Below, one piece after another: positions 47,598-57,036 of a DNA stretch of 64,000 bases. The DNA comes from Bacteroidota bacterium. GTDB lineage: Bacteria; Bacteroidota; Bacteroidia; Chitinophagales; Saprospiraceae. The first letter of the stretch is position 1; each line of letters starts with the position of its first letter. The notes beneath the pieces are model-generated. The model made no database searches and was not told the DNA's origin. It worked only from the letters and a program-made list of their open reading frames with translations. Location: positions 80,428 to 144,427 of the forward strand of contig JAHEAR010000003.1 in the NCBI GenBank assembly GCA_024642665.1, given 5' to 3'. A program made the translations under genes and the position numbers.

Positions 47598-49262
47598 CTA
47601 CTTTTTTACGGCTGCAATAAGACTTTTGGCATTTGAAAGTGCTTCCTTGGAAGGGGGATCGCCACTGACCATTTTGGCGATCTCGACGATTCGTTGATCC
47701 GGAGTCAGTTCCTGGATGGAAGAGGTGTCTTTTTCATCTTCCGTTTGTTTCGACACATGATACTGATGCGTTGCATGGGATGCAATCTGCGGCGAATGAG
47801 TGATCATGAGGATTTGCTGGCCCTGTGCTAGTCCTTTGATAAGTTGTCCCATACGCCAGGCTACTTCGCCTGAAATCCCAGTATCGATTTCATCAAAAAT
47901 AATGGTTGGAAGCTGCGCCTGCACAGCATAAATGGATTTTAATGCAAGGCTTAGTCTTGATAGTTCACCCCCAGAAGCTACCGCTTGTAATGGTTGTAGG
48001 GCACTTCCTTTGTTGGCGGAAAACATAAAATTTATATCGTCCAGACCGTAGACACCCGGTAATTCCAGGGGGCTCAAGTCGATCGTAAATTGTGCATTTA
48101 GCATGCCTAACTCATGCAGCAATTTAGTGACTTCAGGAATTAGTTTCTTTACGCCGGATTTTCTTGATGCACTAAGTGCTTTTGCTTTCTCTCTGATGGA
48201 TAGATTGAGTTGGTTGATCTTTTCTTCAAGGAGTAGAATTTGTTCATTGACAGATGTCAATGTGTTCCATTCAGCGATCATTTCTTTTTGAAGGCTTACG
48301 AGGCCGTCTTCATCCTGGCAATTGTATTTTTTAACAAGACTGTAGAGCAGATTTAATCTTGCCTGCACCTTCGCAAGCTTTGTGGGATCAGACTGCCCTG
48401 GCCCATCTAATCGACCGGCCTCAAGCGAGAGATCCTGGATTTCAACCCGAAGAGCCAGTATTCGATCTGCTATTTCTGAAATGGGTTCATAGACTTTTCT
48501 GATAGCTTCAACTTGTTTGATCAGACCTGTCAGTTGATTGTTGAGCGACTGACTGCTATCACTAAAAACGGATTGAAGCTGAGCCAAAACATGATCGATG
48601 GCTTCAGCATGTTCAAGCATATTTTGGGATGCTTCTAAAGACGAAATCTCGCCCGGAGTCAGTTTGGCAGATTCAAGTTCTTCCAATTGGAATTTCAAAA
48701 AATCCTTTTTTCGACTGGCGGAAAGCTCTGCTTCCTTAGCTTCTGTAAGTTTATGTTTAGTAGAATTTAATTCAGCATATAGTGCAGTGTATTCTTTGTA
48801 AAGTGGAAGTGATTTGCTAATCGTATCAAGTACATTCACCTGATATTCTTTGGACTGTAAAGCCAGATTATCATGTTGATGATGCAGTTCAATCAGATAC
48901 CCGGTAACCTCCTGAAGCAATTTCAGCGAAACCGGTGTGTCGTTAATAAATGATCTGCTCCGACCGCCGGAAGAGAGTTCTCTTCTGCAGATGAGGATAC
49001 TATCATAATCCAGACCTTCTGCGAGAAAAAGAGGCTTGAGGGTTTCATCTTTTAAATTGAACTGCGCTTCAATGATGCATTTTTCATTATCATCATTAAG
49101 TGCCTTTCCATCAGCTCTTCGACCCAGAGCCAAACCAAGTGCTCCGAGGAGAATGGATTTACCGGCACCTGTTTCTCCTGTGATGATGGTCAGTCCAGGC
49201 CGGATGTCTATATCCAGCGAAGATATGATCGCATAGTTTTGTATAGTCAGCCGGGTTAGCAT
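47598..49262 (-). CDS. recN: DNA repair protein RecN
   Basis: SMC-like ATPase that acts in double-strand break repair. Starts MLTRLTIQNYAIISSLDI; Walker A GETGAGKSILLGALGL (~30-45); a central coiled coil of about 250 residues rich in E, K and L; ABC signature ASGGELSRLSLALK; Walker B PTIIFDEIDTGISGEVA. 554 residues. 34 bases after the TMTC-like gene, on the same strand, and convergent with the kinase gene. Confidence 0.96.
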   Translation of the reverse strand: MLTRLTIQNYAIISSLDIDIRPGLTIITGETGAGKSILLGALGLALGRRADGKALNDDNEKCIIEAQFNLKDETLKPLFLAEGLDYDSILICRRELSSGGRSRSFINDTPVSLKLLQEVTGYLIELHHQHDNLALQSKEYQVNVLDTISKSLPLYKEYTALYAELNSTKHKLTEAKEAELSASRKKDFLKFQLEELESAKLTPGEISSLEASQNMLEHAEAIDHVLAQLQSVFSDSSQSLNNQLTGLIKQVEAIRKVYEPISEIADRILALRVEIQDLSLEAGRLDGPGQSDPTKLAKVQARLNLLYSLVKKYNCQDEDGLVSLQKEMIAEWNTLTSVNEQILLLEEKINQLNLSIREKAKALSASRKSGVKKLIPEVTKLLHELGMLNAQFTIDLSPLELPGVYGLDDINFMFSANKGSALQPLQAVASGGELSRLSLALKSIYAVQAQLPTIIFDEIDTGISGEVAWRMGQLIKGLAQGQQILMITHSPQIASHATHQYHVSKQTEDEKDTSSIQELTPDQRIVEIAKMVSGDPPSKEALSNAKSLIAAVKK

Positions 49263-49296
49263 ATGTTTTCCTGGTGGCGGTAAAGTTAGGGTATTC

Positions 49297-51222
49297 TTAC
49301 TGGTTCAATTGTGCCTGTACTTCCGGTTCGATCTTTATATTAAACTTTTGCACGGTTGGAAGCAATTGTTTTGCCTCACCTTTTTGTCCCAGCAGAAGCA
49401 AGCTTTTCATTTTTTCATAGAAGTACAAACCCTGTTTGGTATTAAGCTGAATCGCTCGGTTTAAATCACTTAGTGCTTCTGTGGGTTTATTTACTGCATT
49501 TCGTAATCGCCCTCTTTCATACCATAGATCGGCATCTTCGGGATGCATATTGAGATAAATGGAAATGTCCGATATGGCATTATCCCATTGACCAAACGAT
49601 TGATAAATAAGCGATCGGTTTTTGTAGCCATTAGCATGTGTAGGTTCAAGCTCAAGTCCTTTGTTAAAATCCTTGAGTGCTCTATCCAGATTATTCGATA
49701 AGGCCCATACCGCACCCCGGTTAATATAATACTCTCCTTTGGTGCTATCCGTCACAATGGCCTGATTGTAATCCTTCATGGCCAACTCATATTTTTGCTG
49801 ATTGAAATACAATTTTGCCCTTGAATTATACAAGGCCCCATCAGGTTTTAACCTTAGTGCAGCATCATAATCAGCCAGTGCCTCCTCAATCCGTCCTTCA
49901 TCTCTTCTGTAATTGGCTCTGTTTCGAAAAGGCAGGGGTGTTTTATCATAATGCGTAAGGACATGCGTCCACAGCGTGTCGCTGTTGGTCCAGACTTTAT
50001 TTTGATTCCAGGTCATAATGGCAAACAGGCTCATCAATCCGCCAAACCCATACATGGCATAGGTCCCCAATTTCTTATTTTTAAATAATAATTCCTGTCC
50101 GGCATAGATGACTATAAACATCAACCCTGCATAAGGAATATAGGTAAAGCGATCTGCCAGATAGCCCTGACCTGCACCGACCACCTGCAAGACAAACATC
50201 ACATTGAACAGAAAGAAGAGGACACCAAAAAGATAAGGTCGCCAGTCTTTCTTAAAGGCGAAAAACATAAACGCAAGTAGGCCGGAAACGGAAACAGCAG
50301 CAAAAACTTTGATCGTCCAGGGGATAAAAGCCGGATAGGGATATAAGGGCGACATGGTATATGGAAAGATAAATTTAACCACATAAACGCCAAGTGAATA
50401 TCCTCCTATAAATAATCGATCAATCAAATTGTATGTGGTCGTATCATTGATGGAACCTTGATCTTTCAAAAAGTATATCCCAAGCAATCCTATAGCAAGT
50501 GATAATAGGAAAAATGCCCATTTTTCGATCACCAGTTTGACCTTCAAGGGTCTGCGATAATAATAATCTACCAGAAGCATGGTCAAGGGTAAGCTCACGG
50601 CTTGAATCTTGGCAAACAGGGCCACAAAAAAGAGTCCTAAAGCGGCATAAAAATACTTTTTGACATAGCCAGTTTTGACGTACTGAATATAAAACCAGAG
50701 CGCTGCAAGAAAGAATGCCCCAAAAAGCACGTCCTTTCGCTCAGTGACCCAGGCTACAGATTCAACCCTCATCGGATGAATCCCAAATAATAAGGCACCG
50801 AATCCTGACCCGATTGCATTTATATCCAATGATCTGAAAATCCGATAGATAAAAAATACACATATCAGATGAAGGATGACATTATTGATGTGATAGATCG
50901 TAGGATCCAGTCCAAAAACAGATCGCTCTATAGCAAATGAAAGAATAGGCAGTGGATTGTAGTTTCCGATGACAGGCTCGCTAAATATTTTGACAATATT
51001 GGACCAGGTGAGCAGTGCGGTATTGGTGTTGTTTGACAGATTGTAGTCATCATCCCAGTTGACGAAATCATTTGTCAAGGCGGGAATAAAGACGATGAAA
51101 GTTATGATAAGCGCCGCTAAAATGTATTTCCAGTCCTGACTATCAAGCCGTTGTATAATTGTTTTGTTGCTCTTATGCTTGCCTTTGGAGCCCTTTTTGG
51201 TCTTCTTGTTGTTGTTTGCCAT
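49297..51222 (-). CDS. TMTC-like multispanning membrane protein with TPR repeats
   Basis: 641 residues. A Lys-rich N-terminus (~1-25), then about ten TM segments (~32-405) and four or five TPRs at ~430-600 (for example ANYRRDEGRIEEALADYDAA and YNSRAKLYFNQQKYELAMKDY, shown in part). Family-type signals of TMTC/GT-C glycosyltransferases: FVNWDDDYNLS after TM1 and HPMRVESVAWVTERKDVL. A dolichyl/polyprenyl-phosphate-mannose-type glycosyltransferase is possible; activity and substrate are not shown. Confidence 0.7.
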   Translation of the reverse strand: MANNNKKTKKGSKGKHKSNKTIIQRLDSQDWKYILAALIITFIVFIPALTNDFVNWDDDYNLSNNTNTALLTWSNIVKIFSEPVIGNYNPLPILSFAIERSVFGLDPTIYHINNVILHLICVFFIYRIFRSLDINAIGSGFGALLFGIHPMRVESVAWVTERKDVLFGAFFLAALWFYIQYVKTGYVKKYFYAALGLFFVALFAKIQAVSLPLTMLLVDYYYRRPLKVKLVIEKWAFFLLSLAIGLLGIYFLKDQGSINDTTTYNLIDRLFIGGYSLGVYVVKFIFPYTMSPLYPYPAFIPWTIKVFAAVSVSGLLAFMFFAFKKDWRPYLFGVLFFLFNVMFVLQVVGAGQGYLADRFTYIPYAGLMFIVIYAGQELLFKNKKLGTYAMYGFGGLMSLFAIMTWNQNKVWTNSDTLWTHVLTHYDKTPLPFRNRANYRRDEGRIEEALADYDAALRLKPDGALYNSRAKLYFNQQKYELAMKDYNQAIVTDSTKGEYYINRGAVWALSNNLDRALKDFNKGLELEPTHANGYKNRSLIYQSFGQWDNAISDISIYLNMHPEDADLWYERGRLRNAVNKPTEALSDLNRAIQLNTKQGLYFYEKMKSLLLLGQKGEAKQLLPTVQKFNIKIEPEVQAQLNQ

Positions 51223-51275
51223 GCGGTAAAATTATACAGTGGAATTGATATATAGGGTTTAGAATATATATAGTT

Positions 51276-51291
51276 TATTCAAATTTGAATA
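51276..51291. repeat. 16-bp perfect palindrome in a divergent promoter region
   Basis: TATTCAAATTTGAATA, symmetric over all 16 bases, lies between the TMTC-like gene (minus) and lpxD (plus). It could be an operator for either. In AT-rich DNA such palindromes also arise by chance. Confidence 0.4.
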
Positions 51292-51340
51292 TTTAGGTGA
51301 ATATATTGAGCCTAATTCACTTCAGATAGGCTGCGAATGT

Positions 51341-51348
51341 TAATTTTG
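51341..51348 (+). promoter_or_regulatory. Candidate -7 box immediately before lpxD
   Basis: TAATTTTG fits TAnnTTTG and ends four bases before the lpxD ATG, the same spacing as at the arginase-like gene. TTCA at 51316 is at about the -33 distance. Confidence 0.45.
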
Positions 51349-51352
51349 CAGG

Positions 51353-52390
51353 ATGATAATCAATGTGGCACAACTTAGCGAGCTGCTTCAAGGGGAATAT
51401 ACAGGGGACGGTGAGACAGAAATTCATGGTCCCTCTCAAATTGATAAAGGGATACCGGGTACTGTAACCTTTCTCGCTAACCCCAAATATGAAGATTTCG
51501 CCTATACTACGGAAGCCAGTGCGTTGATTGTGCAAAAAGACTTTTCCCCGAAAAGCCCATTGAAGGCAGCCTTGATAAAAGTTAATGATGTCTATGGGGC
51601 GATGATGTTCCTGGTGGAGAAGTTTGGAGATAATGGACTACCCGAAACAGGCATTTCGGATATGGCCCAATTGGCTGATGGATTTGTCCGGTCGGAAAGC
51701 ATTTCAATTGGTGCTTATAGTGTTATTGAAAAAGGCGTGACGATTGGTAAGGGAACCGTCATTTACCCACAGGTGTATATCGGTCATGGCGCACAGATAG
51801 GAGAGGGAGTGATGATTTATCCCGGTGTGAGAATTTATCCGGGAACAATTATCGGAGACGGATGTATTATTCATTCGAATGCTGTGATCGGATGCGATGG
51901 GTTTGGCTATCGGCCGGATGAAAAAGGACATTATGTAAAAATTAAGCATGCCGGGAAGGTGATTCTTGAAAAGAATGTGGAGATCGGTGCAAATGCGGTT
52001 ATTGATCGGGGGACACTGACGTTTACAAAGATTGGCGAAGGCTCAAAGATTGATAACCTTGTACAGATAGCCCATAACGTGGTCGTTGGTAAGCACACAG
52101 TTATTGCTGCACAGGCTGGAGTAGCAGGTAGTTCTTCGATTGGTGATCATGCAAGGATAGGCGGTCAGGTCGGGATTGCCGGACACATACATATTGCGGA
52201 TCGCATTGAGATACAAGCGCAAAGCGGAGTACATACCGGAAAGTATTCGGAAGGATCAAGACTTTTTGGTTATCCGGCCATCAACTATAATGATTATCTT
52301 AAATCTTATGCAGTCTTCAGACAGCTTCCGGATTTTAAGAAGAAGATAGAAGCACTTGAAAAACAAATAAGTGCCTTAAAAGGAGAGTAA
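51353..52390 (+). CDS. lpxD: UDP-3-O-acylglucosamine N-acyltransferase
   Basis: Third step of lipid A synthesis. N-terminal uridine-binding domain (VTFLANPKYEDFAYTTEASA, ~40-59), then a left-handed beta helix of hexapeptide repeats from ~110, and the C-terminal helix. The catalytic-region strings IGCDGFGY and QIAHNVVVG are present. 345 residues. Directly abuts lpxC-fabZ (zero-base gap), so translation is coupled. Confidence 0.96.
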   Translation: MIINVAQLSELLQGEYTGDGETEIHGPSQIDKGIPGTVTFLANPKYEDFAYTTEASALIVQKDFSPKSPLKAALIKVNDVYGAMMFLVEKFGDNGLPETGISDMAQLADGFVRSESISIGAYSVIEKGVTIGKGTVIYPQVYIGHGAQIGEGVMIYPGVRIYPGTIIGDGCIIHSNAVIGCDGFGYRPDEKGHYVKIKHAGKVILEKNVEIGANAVIDRGTLTFTKIGEGSKIDNLVQIAHNVVVGKHTVIAAQAGVAGSSSIGDHARIGGQVGIAGHIHIADRIEIQAQSGVHTGKYSEGSRLFGYPAINYNDYLKSYAVFRQLPDFKKKIEALEKQISALKGE

Positions 52391-53791
52391 ATGAAACAAA
52401 AAACATTAGCCAGATCTTTTAGATTGGAAGGGGTGGGGCTTCATACGGGAAAATCAGTAACCATTGATTTTGAACCGGCAGAAGTGAATCATGGCATTCG
52501 CTTTATACGAATGGATATGGCAGACCAGCCCGTGCTGGTGGCTGAGGTAAATCATGTTGTTTCGACTAATCGAGGGACCACCATTCGAAATGGGGAGGCG
52601 CAAATAAGTACCGTAGAACATGTATTGTCGGCTATTGCCGGTTCCAGTATTGATAATGTTTTGATCAAAGTCAGCGGACCAGAAATACCGATCATGGACG
52701 GCAGTGCGATTCACTTTATTGAGGGTATTCAGAAAGCAGGTGTGGTGGAACAAGATGCTGACAGGGAGTATTTTGAAATTGAAGAACCAATCTCTTTTAG
52801 AGATGAGGTTACAGGGACTGAACTCTTGGCATTGCCGAGTGAGAATTTTGAAATCACAGCTATGATAGATTTCAATTCTCAGATTCTTGGTCATCAGTAT
52901 GCCAGTCTTGAAAATATTGATGACTATGCAGAACAAATCGCCCCATGCAGAACGTTTGTATTCGTTCGTGAGTTAGAGAAATTATTTGATCAAAACCTGA
53001 TCAAGGGTGGAGATCTGGATAATGCCGTTGTCATTGCAGACAGACTGATGGATCAGGAGGAGCTTGATCGACTGGCAAAAAAATTGGGGAAGCAGAGTAT
53101 AACCGTAGAGAAAACAGGAATTCTTAACACCACAAAACTGAAGTTTGAAAACGAACCGGCCAGACACAAATTGCTGGATGTTTTAGGTGATTTGACTTTG
53201 CTAGGGAAGCCCATTAAGGGTAAAATTGTAGCCCGAAAACCCGGTCATACGGCCAATATTGAATTTACCAAGCTATTGAAAAGAAAGTTGGTGGAGCAGC
53301 GTAAACTTAAAGGAAGACCAAAAGTAGATCCGGATCAGCCTGCTCTCTACGATATTGAGGCTATCAGAAAATTGCTCCCTCATCGATATCCCTTCCTTTT
53401 GGTGGATAAGATTGTGGAAATGACGGAAAACTATATCGTGGGAGTTAAAAACATTACATTCAATGAGCCGTTTTTTCAGGGGCACTTTCCGGAGAATGCC
53501 ATCTTCCCCGGCGTCCTTCAAATAGAGGCTTTGGCACAGGTTGGCGGGGTATTTGTGCTGTCTAAGATTGAAGATCCTGAAAACTGGGGTACCTTGTTGT
53601 TGAAAATTGATAATACTAAGTTTAAAAATAAGGTTGGTCCCGGAGATCAATTGATCCTTAAAATGGAACTTTTACAAGCGGTGCGTCGGGGTATTTGCCT
53701 GATGTATGGTACAGCCTACGTCGGCAGTAAACTGGTTTCCGAGAGTGAAATAACGGCACAGATTGTGCGCAATCCATTGGCAAATGAATAA
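52391..53791 (+). CDS. Bifunctional LpxC deacetylase / FabZ dehydratase
   Basis: Fusion typical of Bacteroidota. Residues 1-~305 are LpxC, the zinc deacetylase committing to lipid A: His77 in VEHVLSA and His259/Asp263 in HKLLDVLGD. Residues ~315-466 are FabZ, beta-hydroxyacyl-ACP dehydratase: His331 in LPHRYPFLLVD and Glu379 in LQIEALAQ. The two activities draw on the same hydroxyacyl-ACP pool. The stop overlaps the lpxA start by eight bases. Confidence 0.97.
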   Translation: MKQKTLARSFRLEGVGLHTGKSVTIDFEPAEVNHGIRFIRMDMADQPVLVAEVNHVVSTNRGTTIRNGEAQISTVEHVLSAIAGSSIDNVLIKVSGPEIPIMDGSAIHFIEGIQKAGVVEQDADREYFEIEEPISFRDEVTGTELLALPSENFEITAMIDFNSQILGHQYASLENIDDYAEQIAPCRTFVFVRELEKLFDQNLIKGGDLDNAVVIADRLMDQEELDRLAKKLGKQSITVEKTGILNTTKLKFENEPARHKLLDVLGDLTLLGKPIKGKIVARKPGHTANIEFTKLLKRKLVEQRKLKGRPKVDPDQPALYDIEAIRKLLPHRYPFLLVDKIVEMTENYIVGVKNITFNEPFFQGHFPENAIFPGVLQIEALAQVGGVFVLSKIEDPENWGTLLLKIDNTKFKNKVGPGDQLILKMELLQAVRRGICLMYGTAYVGSKLVSESEITAQIVRNPLANE

Positions 53792-54590
53792 TATTCATCG
53801 TAATGCAAAAATTGGGCAGAATGCAAAAATTGGCCCTTTTGCTACTATTGAAGAAGATGTAGTCATCGGTGACAATTGCGTGATCGGCGCGAGTGCCTGC
53901 ATTTTGAACGGAACCCGAATGGGTAATAATTGTAGTGTTTTTCCAGGAGCAGTAGTGGGTGCCTTACCGCAAGACTTGAAATTTGAAGGCGAAAGTTCTT
54001 CTCTTGAGATCGGCCACAATGTCACCATTCGCGAATATTGTACGATTAACCGGGGTACCAAGGCAAGCTTTAAAACATCGATTGGTGACAATTCACTTTT
54101 GATGGCTTATGTTCACGTGGCGCATGACTGTGTCATCGGACACAATTCGATTCTGGCCAATAATGTTAATCTGGCTGGTCATATTGAGGTTGGCCATCAT
54201 GTGGTGATTGGCGGTTTGGTCGCCGTGCATCAGTTTGTGAAGATTGGTGATCATGTGATGGTAGGTGGAGGATCACTTGTGAGGAAAGATATTCCCCCTT
54301 ATGTCAAAGCGGCTCGTGAGCCTCTATCATTTGTAGGAGTTAATGTCACGGGACTTAAAAGAAGGGGTTTTACGCAGGATCAGATCCATGCCATTCAGGA
54401 TATCTATCGCATCCTTTTTGTTCGTGGCAATAATATCACGCAAGCGGTTTCCATTATTAAGGAGACCATTACGTCAAGTAGTGAAAGAGAACTCATTCTG
54501 GATTTTGTAGATCAGTCTGAAAGGGGCATTATGCGCGGTTTCAGAGCTCACAATGCTGTCAATGGATCTGTCTATACAAAAGCTGACTAA
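53784..54590 (+). CDS. lpxA: UDP-N-acetylglucosamine acyltransferase
   Basis: First step of lipid A synthesis. Hexapeptide-repeat beta helix from residue ~5 (NAKIGQNAKIGPFATIEED), with EYCTINRGT and the catalytic-region VAHDCVIGHNSILANN, then the C-terminal helical part (LKRRGFTQDQIHAIQDIYR). 268 residues from the ATG inside the lpxC-fabZ stop. An ATG seven codons earlier (53763) is less likely. Confidence 0.96.
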   Translation: MNNIHRNAKIGQNAKIGPFATIEEDVVIGDNCVIGASACILNGTRMGNNCSVFPGAVVGALPQDLKFEGESSSLEIGHNVTIREYCTINRGTKASFKTSIGDNSLLMAYVHVAHDCVIGHNSILANNVNLAGHIEVGHHVVIGGLVAVHQFVKIGDHVMVGGGSLVRKDIPPYVKAAREPLSFVGVNVTGLKRRGFTQDQIHAIQDIYRILFVRGNNITQAVSIIKETITSSSERELILDFVDQSERGIMRGFRAHNAVNGSVYTKAD

Positions 54591-55182
54591 AACGTTTAAT
54601 CAGCAAACTGTTTTTGAAAATCTCTCCTTTACCATTCCCTCGGGTAGTCGGTTTGCGATCACAGGTCCCAATGGCTCGGGAAAATCCACGCTCATAAAAA
54701 TTATTTCAGGTGGATTTCTGCCAAGTGAGGGAAATATTCTTTATTCCCTTGAAGGCTCAGCCATCTCCGAAGATGCCATTTATAAGTATGTTCATTTCGT
54801 GGCGCCTTATAATACGGTGATCGAAGAACTAAATCTTGTCGAATTATTTAGCCTTCATCAAAGGCTTGGACTTCTGGGCGCATACCAATCCTACAGACAC
54901 TGGGTAGATCTCTTGGAGTATCATTTTGATCCGGATCGACCTGTAAAAGCATATTCGTCTGGTATGAAGCAAAGAGTAAAACTTGGATTAGCATTACTTG
55001 ATGACCGACCTTTAATATTGCTTGATGAGCCCGGGTCAACGCTGGACGTGGCCGGAAAAGACTGGTTGTACAGATTGATCGACCATGTAAAAATGGATCA
55101 GACAGTTGTTATCGCGACGAATGATCCATCGGAAATTGAACTTTGTTCTGCATCAATATCTGTAGTGAAGAAAATGACTTAA
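54562..55182 (+). CDS. Orphan ABC transporter ATP-binding protein
   Basis: 206 residues, one ABC domain. Walker A GPNGSGKSTLIKII (~31-44), signature YSSGMKQRVKLGLALL in place of LSGGQ, Walker B PLILLDEPGSTLDVAG and H-loop-like VVIATNDPSE, in which the switch His is replaced by Asn. No permease gene is near. It overlaps the end of lpxA by 29 bases (the ATG at 54553 would overlap by 38), so it is translationally coupled to lipid A synthesis. A role in envelope export is inference. Confidence 0.85.
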   Translation: MDLSIQKLTKTFNQQTVFENLSFTIPSGSRFAITGPNGSGKSTLIKIISGGFLPSEGNILYSLEGSAISEDAIYKYVHFVAPYNTVIEELNLVELFSLHQRLGLLGAYQSYRHWVDLLEYHFDPDRPVKAYSSGMKQRVKLGLALLDDRPLILLDEPGSTLDVAGKDWLYRLIDHVKMDQTVVIATNDPSEIELCSASISVVKKMT

Positions 55183-55523
55183 GTAGAAAGCTTGTCATCA
55201 ATTTCTTTCAGATGGGTATGAATGGCCTGCAGGCGCGCTATAAGATCAACCTGCTCGGTGAGTGTGCCTTTCTCCTTCTTGAGCTCTTGTTTGGCTCCGT
55301 CAAGTGTAAATCCTCTTTCTTTCACCAGCGTGTAGATGATCTGAATCTGTTGAATATTTTCTTTTGTAAAAAGGCGGTCGCCCTTTCTGTTTTTCCTTGG
55401 CGTCAGAAAGGAAAACTCATTTTCCCAATATCGGAGCAGGGATCTCGAGACATTAAACATCTCTGCTACTTCTCCAATGGAATAGTAGAGTTTTTCTAGT
55501 TTTTGGGTGTCTATTGATTTCAT
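55179..55523 (-). CDS. MerR-family transcriptional regulator
   Basis: 114 residues. N-terminal winged helix-turn-helix (YYSIGEVAEMFNVSRSLLRYW, ~12-32; then RLFTKENIQQIQIIYTLV) and a C-terminal coiled coil (~75-114). No effector domain or cysteines. It overlaps the end of the ABC ATPase gene by four bases, tail to tail. Target is unknown. Confidence 0.88.
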   Translation of the reverse strand: MKSIDTQKLEKLYYSIGEVAEMFNVSRSLLRYWENEFSFLTPRKNRKGDRLFTKENIQQIQIIYTLVKERGFTLDGAKQELKKEKGTLTEQVDLIARLQAIHTHLKEIDDKLST

Positions 55524-55833
55524 TCTCTTTTGATGGTATATGCGATACCTGCAAAATGATTTAAGTCAGGATACCTTCAATTAGCGTACTCCTTTAGGGT
55601 AGCGATTCCTCCAGGCAGGCTGATTTAACATGAAATATAATAATAAATCTTCGAAAAGAGTCATTAGTAGCTCAAAATAAGTGATTTCGGGTATGCTGGT
55701 TACAACAAAAGGTGAGGTCATTTGCCCGGTTTGAAAGGTCAATTTCAGGACCTGGCATAGGGAAATACGCCTTGTATAATTAACGAATGTTAATCAAATA
55801 AAAATAAATCAACCAATAAAATTGATACAGGAA
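55524..55833. other. Intergenic region of 310 bases without a recognised gene
   Basis: Lies between the M23 peptidase stop and the MerR start, both minus strand. It should hold the MerR promoter, but no exact TAnnTTTG was found. The only clear structure is ATTAAC-GAAT-GTTAAT at 55779-55794, a perfect 6-bp inverted repeat. No tRNA, small ORF with family resemblance, or terminator with a T-tract was seen. Confidence 0.6.
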
Positions 55834-56817
55834 TTAGTCAAAGGATTGATTTTCGAGACTTGCTCGCTCCACCAGATATTGATATTCCTGAGGGGTAAGG
55901 TCATCCAGACAATAGGTAATAGGATCGACGGGTTTGTTTTTCAACCTGACCTCATAATGCAGGTGAGGTGCTGTTGACGTACCGGTTGATCCAACAAATC
56001 CGATGGTTTGGCCCTTAACGATTTCGTCTCCGACTTTGACATTAAAGGACTGCATGTGACCGTACAGGGTGGTATAACCAAAACCATGATCTATGATGAC
56101 ATTATTACCGTAGCCTACACGACCGTAAGTAGCACTGATGACTTTACCATTTCCGGTGGCTTGAATAGGTGTGCCCCGCGGTGCTGTGAAGTCAATTCCT
56201 GTATGCAGACGATCCACTTTATGCACAGGGTGTAGTCTGATGCCATATCCGGAAAGGGCATTTAAATTGCGTTTCAGTAGATCAACGCGTACCGGTTTGA
56301 TACTAGGAATATTAGCAAGCATATCAGCTCGCAGATTCGCTTTTGTTAAAATAGTATCCAGTGATTTTTTTTGAATCTTTAATTGAAGCATCAGCTTATC
56401 TGCTTTTTTCTGAGCAGCGGTCAGCATTTCACCGGAATTAGGATATTTAAAAAGTGAAGTGTATTTCTCATTTCCTCCAATACCCCCTTCCCAAACTGCT
56501 TCATCGATAGGTTCCATGCCCAACATAAATCTGTGAATACCGGCATCGCGCTCCTGCACTACGGCGAGTTCTGAAGACATGAGGTCCAGTTGATCATTCA
56601 GCGTTTCATAATGATATTGCATTTGCTCCACCTCACGCATCAGGGATAATTCTTTTTGGCTTGGAAAATACGCACTATGGATCAGGATCAATACGAAAGA
56701 GGTCACCACTGTTGCGCAGAGATAACCAAAGAGTGTGAGTAGTCGAAACTTCCCCGGAGTTTTATATTCCTCAAAAGATAATGAGGATTCGTTATAAACG
56801 TATTTCTTTCCAGCCAT
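55834..56817 (-). CDS. M23 family metallopeptidase (LytM/murein endopeptidase type)
   Basis: Membrane-anchored periplasmic protein: TM segment at ~25-46 (LLTLFGYLCATVVTSFVLIL), coiled-coil region ~55-170, then the M23 domain at ~190-315. Zinc ligands are present: HTGIDFTAPRGTP (His, Asp) and HLHYEVRLKNKPVDP (second His), with YGHMQ. All catalytic residues are seen, so it is likely active in peptidoglycan cross-link cleavage rather than an EnvC-type activator. 327 residues. Divergent from alaS. Confidence 0.9.
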   Translation of the reverse strand: MAGKKYVYNESSLSFEEYKTPGKFRLLTLFGYLCATVVTSFVLILIHSAYFPSQKELSLMREVEQMQYHYETLNDQLDLMSSELAVVQERDAGIHRFMLGMEPIDEAVWEGGIGGNEKYTSLFKYPNSGEMLTAAQKKADKLMLQLKIQKKSLDTILTKANLRADMLANIPSIKPVRVDLLKRNLNALSGYGIRLHPVHKVDRLHTGIDFTAPRGTPIQATGNGKVISATYGRVGYGNNVIIDHGFGYTTLYGHMQSFNVKVGDEIVKGQTIGFVGSTGTSTAPHLHYEVRLKNKPVDPITYCLDDLTPQEYQYLVERASLENQSFD

Positions 56818-56929
56818 TAAATATCCTTATTTGACTAATTTTGACCCTGCCTTTCAAAAGCATTTCTCAAAATATATCGGGTGGGATGATTTGCGAAGAT
56901 ACCTTTTGATTATGTGCTATCAAAACATT

Positions 56930-57036
56930 TAACGATTTATTATATATTATTTCTACTTACAATATATATTAAATATCAGTTATTTAAACATATATAATAA
57001 TATTATAATTTATATTATAAACAATTAAAATAGCTT
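56930..57036. promoter_or_regulatory. Very AT-rich tract upstream of alaS
   Basis: About 105 bases with very few G or C just before the alaS ATG, made largely of TATA/TTAT/ATAT runs, including a TTATAAT-TTAT-ATTATAA inverted repeat at 57003-57020. It is likely the promoter region with AT-rich upstream sequence; no exact TAnnTTTG was found. Confidence 0.4.

Noticed and set aside
52454..52936. 160-codon minus-strand open frame inside lpxC
   Set aside because: Antisense to conserved LpxC sequence that includes a zinc ligand.
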